Positions 1-8,346 of a DNA stretch of 64,000 bases are shown here, one piece after another. The stretch lies in NCBI RefSeq assembly GCF_003952945.1, contig NZ_QXGK01000005.1:62001-126000 (forward strand). The letters are read 5' to 3'. The notes under the pieces were generated by a model. The model was not told where the DNA came from. It saw only the letters and a program-made list of their open reading frames with translations, and did not search any database. This DNA is from Bifidobacterium samirii (GTDB lineage: Bacteria; Actinomycetota; Actinomycetes; Actinomycetales; Bifidobacteriaceae). The position numbers and the translations under genes were made by a program. How positions within the stretch are numbered: the stretch's first letter is position 1; each line of letters opens with the position of its first letter.

Positions 1-2342
1 TTCGAGCTGAGCAGGTAGCGCAGGAACTTGCGGATGTTGTCGAAGATGACGCGGCCTTCGCGCACGGCGGCCACGATGGTGGAGAAGTTGTCGTCCGCGA
101 GGATCATCTTCGCGGATTCCTTCGTCACCTCGGTGCCGGTGATGCCCATCGCCACGCCGATGTCGGCGGATTTGACCGCCGGCGCGTCGTTGACGCCGTC
201 GCCGGTCATCGCGGCGATGTTGCCCTGGCGCTGCAGCGATTCGACGATCTTCAGCTTGTGTTCCGGTGCGACGCGCGCGTACACGGACACTTCGCTCGTG
301 GCCTTGTCGAACGCGGCCTGGTCGTCGCCGAACGCGTCTAGCTGGTCGCCGGTGAGCGCCTTGCCGCCGCGTTCGATGATGCCCAGGTCGGAGGCGATGC
401 GTGCCGCGGTCAGCGGATGGTCGCCGGTGATCATGACGGTGCGGATGCCGGCGCGGTGCGCTTCGGCGACCGAGTCGCGCACTTCGGTGCGCGGCGGGTC
501 GATGATGCCGACCATGCCGGCCCAGATCAGGTCGGTTTCGATGACGTCGCTCTGTTCGGCGATGTCGGTCACCTGGCCGGCGGCGTTCGCCACGACGCCC
601 GGCACCGCGGCGAGCGACGCCGTGCCCAGCGGACGGTACGCCTGGCCGAGCGTGCGGTACGCTTCGCCCGACAGCTTCTCGACGGTCGCCAGGATCGTCT
701 GACGGTCGCCTTCGGTGAGCGGCCGCACCGCGCCGCCGACGGCGATGCGCGTGCAGTAGCCGAGCAGCACGTCCGGCGCGCCCTTGGCGAACACGGTCAG
801 GTTGCCGGCGTCGGCGTTGTCCTTCGCGACGACGGCCATGCGCTTGCGTTCGGACGTGAACGGCACTTCGGCGACACGTTCGAAGTTCGCGAAGCGGCGG
901 TCGGCGTGGACCTTGCGCGCGGCGACGATCAGCGACACTTCGGTCGGATCGCCCACGGCCTCCCATGCGCCCGGCTTGGCGGTGCTTTCGCGCAGGTCGC
1001 CGTCGTTGGCCAGCGTGCCGGCGCCGAGCGTCATCATCACTTCGGCGTTCACGTCGGCCGGGACGGCCAGATCGTCGCCGCCGACCATCACCATGCGGCC
1101 TTCCGGCGCGTAGCCGGTGCCGGTCACCTGCACTTCGCCCGACGGCGTGACGATGCGTTCGACGGTCATCTCGTTGCGGGTGAGCGTGCCGGTCTTGTCG
1201 GAGCAGATCACGGACGCGGAACCGAGCGTCTCCACGGAGCTGAGCTTCTTGACGATCGCGTTGTGCTTGGCCATGCGCTGCACGCCGAGCGCGAGCACGA
1301 CGGTCAGGATCGCGGCCAGGCCCTCCGGCACGGCGGCGACGGCCAGCGAGACGGCCAGCAGCAGCGAGTCGATGATGTCGTGCACGGAGTGGAAGCCCTG
1401 CGTGAACGCGAGCGCCGCGAGCACGATCACGGCGATCACGCACACGGCGAGGCCGAGGATCTTGGAGACGTGGGCCATCTCCTTCTGCAGCGGCGTGGCT
1501 TCGTCGTCGGTGGCGGCGAGCATGTCGGCGATCTTGCCGACCTGCGTGTTCATGCCGGTGCCGGTGACGATGGCGCGGCCGGTGCCCTGCGTGACGGACG
1601 TGCCGTTGAAGATCATGTTGGCGCGGTCGCCGAGCGCCTTGGCTTCGGTGAGCGTGTCGGGCTTCTTGCCGACGGGCACGGATTCGCCGGTGAGGCTCGC
1701 TTCGGCGATGCGCAGGGATGCGGCGGCGAAGAGGCGGCCGTCGGCGGAGACGGTGTCGCCTTCGCCGAGGACGACGATGTCGCCGGGGACCACGTCGGTG
1801 GTGGCGACGTGGACGACCTTGCCGTCGCGCAGGACGGCGGTCTGCGGCGCGGTCATCTGCGCGAGCGCTTCGACGGCCTGTTCGGCGCGCGCCTCCTGGA
1901 TGTAGCCGAGGACGGCGTTGACGATGAGGATGAGCACGATGACGAGCGCGTCGAACGGCAGCGGTTCGCCGCCTTCCGCGCCGGGTGCGGTGTTGGCCTT
2001 CTCGATGAACCATGCGACGACCGAGATGGCGGTGGCAACGAGCAGCAGGTAGACGAGCGGGTCCTGGAACTGCTGGAGGAACTTCTTCCACTTGGGCACG
2101 GGGGGTGCGCTGGCCAGCTGGTTGGGGCCGAACCGTTCGAGACGGCGCTTCGCCTCGGCCTCGCTCAGGCCGACGGCGGGGTCGACGTCGAGGGCCTTGG
2201 CGACGGCCTGTGCGTCGGTGAGGCTCGGGTCGACGTCGTTGAGGAGGGCCTGCTGGGCCCGTACTTCTTCCGTTTGGGCGGCGTCCGCACCGTTCGCGGT
2301 GGCGGCGGCCCCGATGGTTTGATCCTTGGTGCGATCAACCAT
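1..2342 (-). CDS. P-type cation-transporting ATPase (C-terminus beyond window)
   Basis: An ATP-driven cation pump of the P2 (calcium-type) class acting in the cytoplasmic membrane. 780 codons are visible and the 3' end is cut by the window edge. In order one sees an N-terminal cation-ATPase domain (about residues 30-100), the actuator motif TGES (about 218), the phosphorylation motif DKTGT with the acceptor Asp near residue 382, the nucleotide-binding domain, and the hinge motif TGDGVNDAPA (about 713). Paired hydrophobic segments lie near residues 85-135 and 295-360. The start chosen is the ATG preceded by AAGGAG. An acidic, alanine-rich leader precedes the first domain. The substrate (Ca2+, Mn2+ or another) cannot be decided without the missing C-terminal membrane helices. 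Confidence 0.93.
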   Translation of the reverse strand, partial: MVDRTKDQTIGAAATANGADAAQTEEVRAQQALLNDVDPSLTDAQAVAKALDVDPAVGLSEAEAKRRLERFGPNQLASAPPVPKWKKFLQQFQDPLVYLLLVATAISVVAWFIEKANTAPGAEGGEPLPFDALVIVLILIVNAVLGYIQEARAEQAVEALAQMTAPQTAVLRDGKVVHVATTDVVPGDIVVLGEGDTVSADGRLFAAASLRIAEASLTGESVPVGKKPDTLTEAKALGDRANMIFNGTSVTQGTGRAIVTGTGMNTQVGKIADMLAATDDEATPLQKEMAHVSKILGLAVCVIAVIVLAALAFTQGFHSVHDIIDSLLLAVSLAVAAVPEGLAAILTVVLALGVQRMAKHNAIVKKLSSVETLGSASVICSDKTGTLTRNEMTVERIVTPSGEVQVTGTGYAPEGRMVMVGGDDLAVPADVNAEVMMTLGAGTLANDGDLRESTAKPGAWEAVGDPTEVSLIVAARKVHADRRFANFERVAEVPFTSERKRMAVVAKDNADAGNLTVFAKGAPDVLLGYCTRIAVGGAVRPLTEGDRQTILATVEKLSGEAYRTLGQAYRPLGTASLAAVPGVVANAAGQVTDIAEQSDVIETDLIWAGMVGIIDPPRTEVRDSVAEAHRAGIRTVMITGDHPLTAARIASDLGIIERGGKALTGDQLDAFGDDQAAFDKATSEVSVYARVAPEHKLKIVESLQRQGNIAAMTGDGVNDAPAVKSADIGVAMGITGTEVTKESAKMILADDNFSTIVAAVREGRVIFDNIRKFLRYLLSS

Positions 2343-2548
2343 GATGATCTCCTTGATATAGCCGCGGAGTAGTCAGCCCTCGTAACCTGCCGGACGCCTG
2401 CCGGGGCGCCGGCCGGACGCGATAAAGCTGCGCGGTTATGGGCACCGGGGCGTCTGCCTCCGGCGCATACCCTGCCATTATTCCATACGTCGTTCCGCCG
2501 CGGGGCGAACGGTGCGGCGGGGTGTTGTCGCATTTCGGGGCCCGGCGT

Positions 2549-2790
2549 TTGCGTCGGGATCCGTATGGGAGGAGCCGATTCCTTACAGATTCCGACTCCG
2601 AGCCGCCGTTTTGCGTCGCAATCCGTACAGGAGAACCGGATTCCTTACGATTCACGACCCGAAACGACCCGCCGGCGTCGCAATTTGTAGGGAAGGAACC
2701 GATTCCTTACGAATTACGACGCGGAAGCCCCAGTTTGCGTCGCAATCCGTATGAGAACAAGGAATCGTATGCAGATCACGGCGCAAAGAG
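2549..2790. repeat. Family A tandem palindrome array, 4 units, 62-bp period
   Basis: Four copies of a palindromic unit begin at 2551, 2613, 2675 and 2737, exactly 62 bp apart. Each unit reads GCGTCGCAATCCGTA, then about 18 variable bases, then an inverted arm like TACGAATTACGACGC. It lies in the 685-bp space between the divergent ATPase and mazE genes. The same family recurs near 61.7 and 63.5 kb. No coding frame in this space looks real. Confidence 0.85.
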
Positions 2791-2817
2791 ATACGGTTCG
2801 CAAGCATTGTGGATAAC

Positions 2818-2826
2818 TCGGGAGCT
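2818..2826 (-). promoter_or_regulatory. Single DnaA-box-like site
   Basis: TGTGGATAA is a perfect inverse of the DnaA box TTATCCACA. It stands alone about 200 bp upstream of mazE. A single 9-mer may be chance. Confidence 0.35.
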
Positions 2827-2993
2827 TTCGACCACATACCCCGGTTCGGCTTGCACGCATCCGACGGGCCGGGATACCGTCGAATCATCCGGCCCGGCGG
2901 GAATTGTACAGGCCGGTTCGGCGGAAACACCGGACACAGATTGGGGGACGTCATGGACGGCATGATTGCGACGGCACTACCACCTCACAGTAA

Positions 2994-3012
2994 GGATATA
3001 CTTGGTATATCC
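2994..3012. promoter_or_regulatory. Palindromic operator candidate upstream of mazEF
   Basis: A perfect inverted repeat GGATATAC-TTG-GTATATCC lies 15 bp before the mazE start codon and contains a TATACT -10-like hexamer. MazE-type antitoxins bind such palindromes to repress their own operon, so this is the likely autoregulatory site. Confidence 0.6.
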
Positions 3013-3027
3013 GACTGGGGAGGCGAT

Positions 3028-3297
3028 ATGGTCAAGGCGACGATCAGCAAATGGGGCAACAGCGAAGGCATCCGCATCCCCAAGGAAATCCGCGATACGA
3101 CGGGTCTGCATGAGGGCAGCAGCGTCTACGTCGAAGCGAATGGCGACCGCATCATCATCACACCGGTCCAACCGAACGGCACACGGATCGGCCGATACCG
3201 AGTCCCCGACCTGACCGACCTGTTCGACGGCTACGACAACGGCTACATCCCGCGCGAAGACGGCTTCGTCGCACCGGCAGGCAGGGAGGAGCTATGA
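3028..3297 (+). CDS. mazE: MazE-like AbrB/SpoVT-family antitoxin
   Basis: An 89-residue antitoxin expected to bind DNA with its N-terminal swapped-hairpin AbrB domain and to neutralise the downstream toxin with its C-terminal tail. The N-terminus has the family hallmark SKWGNSEGIRIPKEI (about residues 6-20). The C-terminal 35 residues are acidic and probably disordered (DLTDLFDGYDNGY), as expected for the toxin-binding tail. The ATG chosen follows GGGGAGG; longer in-frame extensions exist but lack a ribosome site and would run through the operator. The stop codon overlaps the toxin start as ATGA, showing translational coupling. Confidence 0.85.
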   Translation: MVKATISKWGNSEGIRIPKEIRDTTGLHEGSSVYVEANGDRIIITPVQPNGTRIGRYRVPDLTDLFDGYDNGYIPREDGFVAPAGREEL

Positions 3298-3629
3298 ACG
3301 GCTACCGACGAGGCGACATCGTCGCCGCCGACCCCGACCCGGCACTGGGGCACGAACAACGCAAACGGCGCTACCTGCTCGTCGTCGGCAACGAGAACTT
3401 CAACCAGCTCTGCAACCTCACCTGGGTGTGCCCGATCACGTCGACCGACAACGGATACCCGCTGCACCGGGCCATACACCCGATATCAACGCAGGACATC
3501 GAAGGATTCGTCGAGGTGGAGCAGCTCAAATCCCTCGACCTGGAGGCCCGCAACGCCCGGATCGTCGGCTATCTGCCTCAACACGAAACCGACGCCGTCG
3601 TGGAGATGCTGCTCGCCTGTCTGATCTGA
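3294..3629 (+). CDS. mazF: MazF/PemK-family mRNA interferase toxin
   Basis: A 111-residue toxin of the CcdB/PemK fold, predicted to cleave mRNA at short sequences when released from MazE. It begins with the typical RGDIV motif (residues 6-10) followed by GHEQRKRRYLLVV, and continues with VCPITST and EVEQLKSLD, which match the family core. Its length is normal for MazF. It overlaps mazE by 4 bp and has its own GGAGG ribosome site. The pair is flanked by a family A array upstream and a family B array downstream, suggesting an acquired or exchangeable cassette. Target sequence specificity cannot be read from the sequence. Confidence 0.88.
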   Translation: MNGYRRGDIVAADPDPALGHEQRKRRYLLVVGNENFNQLCNLTWVCPITSTDNGYPLHRAIHPISTQDIEGFVEVEQLKSLDLEARNARIVGYLPQHETDAVVEMLLACLI

Positions 3630-3693
3630 TATCGGCGCATTGCGCCCGACGGAATCGGCCGTATTCCGACACAGATTCGGGAAAGCGACGCTC

Positions 3694-3997
3694 TGCGTGA
3701 CCTGAGTCCGACTATCTCCTGCCTTCCGGCACTCAGGTCACGCAACGGACCCCGCTTACGTGACCGCAGTCCGAGTATCCCCGGTCTTCTCGGAGTCCGG
3801 TCACGCGACACAAGCCTTTTGCGTGACCGGACTCCGACTACTTTTTCTTTCTCGGACTGAGGTCACGCAACCCCACTCTCCTGCGTGACCTCAGTCCGAC
3901 TACCGCCCGGGTTCTGGCACTCGGGTCACGCAAAATGCCGGTTTTGCGTGACCCGAGTCCGATTGCCGTGCGGGTTCCGGTAATCCGGTCACGCGGA
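3694..3997. repeat. Family B tandem palindrome array, 5 units, 62-63-bp period
   Basis: Five palindromic units begin at 3695, 3758, 3821, 3883 and 3946. Each unit runs TGCGTGACCNGAGTCCGA, a loop of about 13-15 bases, then the inverse GGACTCNGGTCACGCA. The array fills the space between the convergent mazF and MFS genes, so bidirectional terminator-like folding is possible. Related units occur at 33.57 kb and, degenerate, near 20.1, 25.05 and 29.97 kb. Confidence 0.85.
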
Positions 3998-4024
3998 GCC
4001 GCCGGCCCACCAAACCCCGCACCG

Positions 4025-5347
4025 TCACGCCATGGCGGCGGCGAGGTTGCGGGCGACGGCGCGCTCGCGGGCGCCCTTGGTCACGTACAGGCCGATCGCG
4101 ACGAGGATGAACATCGCTGTGCACGCGGTCCACAAGGTCTGCGCGCCCCATCCGGCGATGATCCAGCCGCCGACCAGCGGCGCCACACCCTGCGACAGCG
4201 ACCATACGAGGTTGTAGACGCCCTGATAGGTACCGCGGCAGTCGGCCGGCGCGAGGTTGGCGACGGTCGTCGCGGCGATCGGGAACGTGCCCAGCTCGCC
4301 CAGCGACCACATCACGGTGGAGAACGCGAACGCGAGGAACACGCCCGAGTGGATCTGGCACGCGTAGCCGACGGCCGTCACGAGCATGCCGAGCACGAGC
4401 ACGCGCGTGTTGCTCATGCGGTTGAACAGCGCGATCGCGGGGATCTGCAGCAGGCACATGATGCCACCGTTGATGGTCAGCAGATGCGAGTATTCGTCGG
4501 TGCCCATGCCCAGCTGCGTCATCGCAATCGGCAGACCGCTGGTCGACTGGAAGTAGGCGATCGTGTAGCCGAACATCAGCAGCACCATCGACATGAGCGG
4601 CCAGTCGGTCAGCGCGCGACGGTAGTTGGCGATCATCGACACCGGCTTGCCGCCCGTCGCGCCGGCCGGCTGCGCGGCGGCGTCGACGGTCGCATCGGCG
4701 GCGATGATGGCGACATCCGGCGACGACGCATCCGTCGACGCGCACGTTGCGGCCGACACGACGACGGCGGCGGCGCGGCGCATCGCGCGGAAGAAGCAGA
4801 CGAGCATCACGGTCACGCCGATCAGGATGGCAGCTTCGGCGTAGAACATCAGCGAATACGAGACCTTCACCAGATGGTTGGCGATGATCGGGCCGGTCGC
4901 GTAGCCGAAGTTGACCGCCCACGTCTGCAGCGTGTACGCGCGCTTCTGGTCGCGCAACGGCACCACGTCGGCGATGTACGCGGCGATCGCGGGCGTCGGC
5001 ACCGATGCGATCGCGCCGTATATCAGCAATGCCGCGCCCATGACGGTCGGGTCGTCGATGAACGACAGCAGCACCAGCATGACGGCCGCGCCGGATTCGC
5101 CGATGATGATCATCGACTGCCGGCCGAAGCGGTCGGACAGCGCGCCGCCGAACAGGCAGCCGAAGATGCCGCCGAAGCCGAACATCGACACGACCGTGCC
5201 GGCGGTTCCGGCGTCGACGTGCATGTCCGAGACGAGGTACATCGACATGAACGAAATGACGAAACGGCCCATCCACAGGAACAGGATGGCCAGCCACAGG
5301 CCCCAGTAGAGGACGGGAAGCCCGAAGATCCTACGCTCTTTTCTCAC
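4025..5347 (-). CDS. MFS transporter
   Basis: A 440-residue major facilitator superfamily permease with about twelve predicted membrane helices in two halves. The first helix follows the short basic N-terminus MRKERR. The loop GALSDRFGRQSM (about residues 72-83) fits the MFS signature between helices 2 and 3, and DVVPLRDQKRAYTLQ falls in the helix 4-5 region. A roughly 60-residue alanine-rich hydrophilic loop separates the halves. It resembles drug or sugar exporters of the MdtG/SetB type, but the substrate cannot be named. It is transcribed toward mazF, with the family B array between them; its upstream region contains two parS sites. Confidence 0.85.
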   Translation of the reverse strand: MRKERRIFGLPVLYWGLWLAILFLWMGRFVISFMSMYLVSDMHVDAGTAGTVVSMFGFGGIFGCLFGGALSDRFGRQSMIIIGESGAAVMLVLLSFIDDPTVMGAALLIYGAIASVPTPAIAAYIADVVPLRDQKRAYTLQTWAVNFGYATGPIIANHLVKVSYSLMFYAEAAILIGVTVMLVCFFRAMRRAAAVVVSAATCASTDASSPDVAIIAADATVDAAAQPAGATGGKPVSMIANYRRALTDWPLMSMVLLMFGYTIAYFQSTSGLPIAMTQLGMGTDEYSHLLTINGGIMCLLQIPAIALFNRMSNTRVLVLGMLVTAVGYACQIHSGVFLAFAFSTVMWSLGELGTFPIAATTVANLAPADCRGTYQGVYNLVWSLSQGVAPLVGGWIIAGWGAQTLWTACTAMFILVAIGLYVTKGARERAVARNLAAAMA

Positions 5348-5422
5348 GCGAACACCTTACCCGAAACGGCAGGGAGAAACGGCGGGGCGCGACGCTCCGA
5401 CCGAGTCGTCAACATCCGTAAC

Positions 5423-5436
5423 GTTTCACGTGAAAC
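5423..5436. promoter_or_regulatory. parS centromere site
   Basis: GTTTCACGTGAAAC matches the 14-bp core of the conserved ParB-binding parS palindrome perfectly. It lies upstream of the MFS gene, about 54 kb from parAB in this window. Confidence 0.85.
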
Positions 5437-5476
5437 CAAACGGAACCTCGTCCCGCACATCATCCCCATCGGCACT

Positions 5477-5490
5477 GTTTCACGTGAAAC
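5477..5490. promoter_or_regulatory. parS centromere site
   Basis: A second perfect GTTTCACGTGAAAC, 54 bp centre to centre from the first. The rest of the gap to rlmB (about 5500-5700) is C/A/T-rich low-complexity sequence in which I see no gene. Confidence 0.85.
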
Positions 5491-5707
5491 GGAAGTGGAA
5501 TACCATCGTGCAGATACCCCCCCCCCACCGCCCAAGGATTCCGCCACCGTGTCACCGCGCATTACATCACCGTGCACCGCATATCGCGCATTGCGCTACC
5601 GCACTGCTACGCATCACATCACCGCACCACACGCCCCACAGCCGTCCCGCTCCCCCGCATTTCGCCGGCGACGGGATTTGCCTCGGGGTGTTGAGACAAT
5701 GAACCCT

Positions 5708-6703
5708 ATGGCTATCAAGAAAGGACCGACCAAGGGGTCGGGTGGAAAGCATCGCAACAAGCTTCGTGGGCACGGGCCGACGCCCAAGGCCGAGGACCGC
5801 GTGTATCACAAGGCATACAAGGAGAAGAAGGTCGCCGAACGCCGTAAGATGGCGGATCCGCGGCTCGCGGCCCGCCGCCGCGTGGCCAAGTTCACGTCGG
5901 ACTCCGACGATTTGGTCATCGGCCGCAACGCCGTACTCGAGGCGCTGCGCGTGGGCGTGCCCAGCACGCAGCTGTACATCGCCGCGCGCATCGAACACGA
6001 CGACCGCACGCGCGAGATCGTCAAGCTCGCCGGCGCCAACGGCCTGAGCCTCATGGAGGCCGACCGTCTGGAGATGGACCGCATCGCGCGATCCTCCAAC
6101 CATCAGGGCGTCGTACTCAAGGTGCAGCCGTACCAGTATTCGTCGCTGGCGGAGCTGGTCGAGCGCGCCGAGAAGAAGTCCCGCGCGATGGAGGCCGCCA
6201 ACTCGGCCGAAGCGCGCATCAACGCCCGCCCGCTGTTCATCGCGCTCGACGGCGTGACCGACCCGCAGAACCTGGGCGCGGTCATCCGCTCCGCCGCCGC
6301 GTTCGGCGCGAACGGCGTCATCCTGCCGGAGCGCCGCTCCGCGTCGGTGACCGCCGCCGCGTGGAAGGTGTCGGCCGGCGCCGCCGCGCACATGCCGGTC
6401 GCGCGCGTCGTCAACCTGACCAAGGCGATCGAGAGCCTGCGCGAGCGCGGCTTCTACACGGTCGGCCTCGACGGCGGCGGCGACAAGCTCGTCGGCGAGA
6501 CCGGCTTCGAGACCGATCCGCTGGTCGTCGTGCTCGGGTCGGAAGGCAAGGGCCTGAGCCGTCTCGTGCGCGAGGCGTGCGACTCGATCGCCGGCATCCC
6601 GATCTCCAGCATGGTCGAATCGCTCAACGCGTCCGTCGCCGCCGGCATCAGCCTGTACGCGGTGGCGCGCGCCCGCCGCGAGGCGGCCGCCGCACAGCAG
6701 TGA
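5708..6703 (+). CDS. rlmB: TrmH/RlmB-type 23S rRNA 2'-O-methyltransferase
   Basis: A SPOUT-class RNA ribose methyltransferase of 331 residues, likely modifying a guanosine of 23S rRNA (G2251 type) using S-adenosylmethionine. A lysine/arginine-rich N-terminal extension (about 75 residues) precedes the SpoU substrate-binding domain, which begins near IGRNAVLEAL. The knotted catalytic domain shows its three family motifs: DPQNLGAVIRSA, then VLGSEGKGLSRLV, then IPISSMVESLNASVAAG near the C-terminus. The start at MAIKKG is preferred because this leader is typical of actinobacterial homologues; another in-frame ATG lies 9 bp upstream (5699). It is a single gene, convergent with galE. Confidence 0.9.
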   Translation: MAIKKGPTKGSGGKHRNKLRGHGPTPKAEDRVYHKAYKEKKVAERRKMADPRLAARRRVAKFTSDSDDLVIGRNAVLEALRVGVPSTQLYIAARIEHDDRTREIVKLAGANGLSLMEADRLEMDRIARSSNHQGVVLKVQPYQYSSLAELVERAEKKSRAMEAANSAEARINARPLFIALDGVTDPQNLGAVIRSAAAFGANGVILPERRSASVTAAAWKVSAGAAAHMPVARVVNLTKAIESLRERGFYTVGLDGGGDKLVGETGFETDPLVVVLGSEGKGLSRLVREACDSIAGIPISSMVESLNASVAAGISLYAVARARREAAAAQQ

Positions 6704-6750
6704 CCGTCGCAGCGGCCGCATGACCGCGCGGTAGGACCGCAACCAACGAC

Positions 6751-7015
6751 AAACGTCACTTTGCTCGCGCAATCGCATGACTTGCGCTGGCAAAGTGACG
6801 TTTCGCATATCGTAAGGCTCACATTGCTCGCGCACGCCTTGCGATTGCGCGAGTGAACGTCCTCTGACGCCGGGAAAACAGCCGTTTCGTATGCCGTGAC
6901 CTTCGCATTGGTCACGCAACGACGACGTGTGCGTGCCCGTTGCGAAGTTTCAGGCACCCCAAACGTCGCAATGGGCACGCAACCTGTGAGATTGCGTGCC
7001 CATTGTGAAGCGTTG
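6751..7015. repeat. Family C tandem palindromes
   Basis: A row of palindromes lies between convergent rlmB and galE. The first pairs AAACGTCACTTTG with CAAAGTGACGTTT (13 bp). Later ones have the core TTCGCAATGGGCACGCA with its inverse TGCGTGCCCATTGTGAA. Repeated positions (6756 and 6819; 6904 and 6967) are 63 bp apart. Related arrays occur at 41.6 and 46.9 kb. Confidence 0.8.
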
Positions 7016-7122
7016 TCGTGATATCACCCGTGGCTGCGGCCGACCGACGGCCATCAGCTGTCAGGCCGTCAACCCGACGGGCCGGACGGCGGCCAAAGAC
7101 CGACAGCCGCCCGTCAGCCCCG

Positions 7123-8142
7123 TCAGGCCTCGCGGTAGCCGTTCGGGTTCTGGGTCTGCCAGTGCATCGAGGACGCGGCCATGTCGTCGATGCCGAGTTC
7201 GGCCTTCCAGCCCAGCTCGCGCTCGGCCTTGGACGAGTCGGCGTAGCAGGCGGCGATGTCGCCGGGGCGGCGCGGCTTCATCTCGGACGGGATCGCGTGG
7301 CCGGCGGCCTTCTCGTACGCCTTGATGACCTCGAGCACGGAGTAGCCGTGGCCGGTGCCCAGGTTGTACGTGTACACGCCGGAACCTTCGACGTGGTCGA
7401 TGACGGCAACGTGGCCCTTGGCGAGGTCGACGACGTGGATGTAGTCGCGCACGCCGGTGCCGTCCGGGGTGTCGTAGTCGGTGCCGAACACCTGCACGGC
7501 GGCCAGCTCTCCGAGGGCGACCTTGGCGATGTACGGGGTCAGGTTGGCCGGGATGCCCTTCGGATCCTCGCCGATGAGGCCGGATTCGTGCGCGCCGACC
7601 GGGTTGAAGTAGCGCAGGATGACGACGGTCCAGTCGTTGTCGGCGACGTGCACGTCGCGCAGGATCTGCTCCTCGAACAGCTTGGTGCTGCCGTACGGGT
7701 TGGTGGTGCCGCCGGTGCGGCTCTCCTCGGTGAGCGGCAGCTCCTCCGGGGTGCCGTACACGGTGGCGGACGACGAGAAGATGACCTTCTTGACGTCATG
7801 CGCGCGCATCGCCTTGAGCAGGACGATGGTGCTGTTGAGGTTGTTGTCGTAGTATTCGATCGGCTTGGCGACGGATTCGCCGACGGACTTGAGCGACGCG
7901 AAGTGGATGACCCAGTCGATCGGGTTCTCGTCGAAGATGCGGTTCATCAGCGCTTCGTCGCACACGTCGCCTTCGTAGCGCTTGATGGTCTTGCCGGTGA
8001 TCTGCTCGACGCGGTCGAGCGCCTTGGGGGACGAGTTGGAGTAGTTGTCGACGCACACGACGTCGTAGCCCTTGTTCAGCAGTTCCACGTCGGTGTGCGA
8101 ACCGATGTAGCCGGCGCCGCCGGTGACCAGGATGGTCGTCAT
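7123..8142 (-). CDS. galE: UDP-glucose 4-epimerase
   Basis: Interconverts UDP-galactose and UDP-glucose (and often the N-acetyl forms) in the Leloir and lacto-N-biose pathways; cytosolic, NAD-dependent. The 339-residue protein begins with the Rossmann motif GGAGYIGSH (about residues 7-15) and has the catalytic pair Y150-x3-K154 within YGSTK. Further family landmarks are the N-terminal DNYSNSS and the C-terminal DIAACYADSSKAERELGW. It follows galT in the same direction after 204 bp and has its own promoter-like sequence there, so it can be expressed apart from galT-nahK. Confidence 0.96.
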   Translation of the reverse strand: MTTILVTGGAGYIGSHTDVELLNKGYDVVCVDNYSNSSPKALDRVEQITGKTIKRYEGDVCDEALMNRIFDENPIDWVIHFASLKSVGESVAKPIEYYDNNLNSTIVLLKAMRAHDVKKVIFSSSATVYGTPEELPLTEESRTGGTTNPYGSTKLFEEQILRDVHVADNDWTVVILRYFNPVGAHESGLIGEDPKGIPANLTPYIAKVALGELAAVQVFGTDYDTPDGTGVRDYIHVVDLAKGHVAVIDHVEGSGVYTYNLGTGHGYSVLEVIKAYEKAAGHAIPSEMKPRRPGDIAACYADSSKAERELGWKAELGIDDMAASSMHWQTQNPNGYREA

Positions 8143-8223
8143 GAAGTTCTCCTTGATCGTGATCCATGGGATGCGGCGGCGCGTCGAGGCCGGCGGCCGC
8201 CGCGTTCCCTTGATACAACAGCG

Positions 8224-8263
8224 ATTGTATCACAATTAAACATGTTCAACCAAAATCGAACAT
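8224..8263 (-). promoter_or_regulatory. galE promoter with overlapping inverted repeats
   Basis: On the minus strand TTGGTT (8248-8253) and TACAAT (8224-8229) are separated by 18 bp. Two inverted repeats overlap it: ATTGT-N3-ACAAT over the -10 (8224-8236) and ATGTTC-N10-GAACAT over the -35 (8242-8263). They are candidate operators; the regulator is unknown. Confidence 0.55.
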
Positions 8264-8346
8264 AATCTACCAATAGTGCGGCCGCCCCGCCCGGCGAGTC
8301 GACCGCGACCCGCCCGACGGTCCGACCGCGGAATCCCGCCCCGCGC

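Noticed and set aside
417-2372. A long plus-strand frame opposite the P-type ATPase
   Set aside because: Low-complexity Asp/Gly/Val/His translation, no motif; the minus strand has a complete set of P-type ATPase motifs.
3900-5297. A 465-codon minus-strand frame overlapping the MFS gene
   Set aside because: It is a shifted frame of the transporter, dominated by Arg, and runs into the repeat array.
5500-5700. Small gene in the C-rich tract before rlmB
   Set aside because: Short frames there consist of His/Pro/Thr low-complexity translation without a ribosome site.
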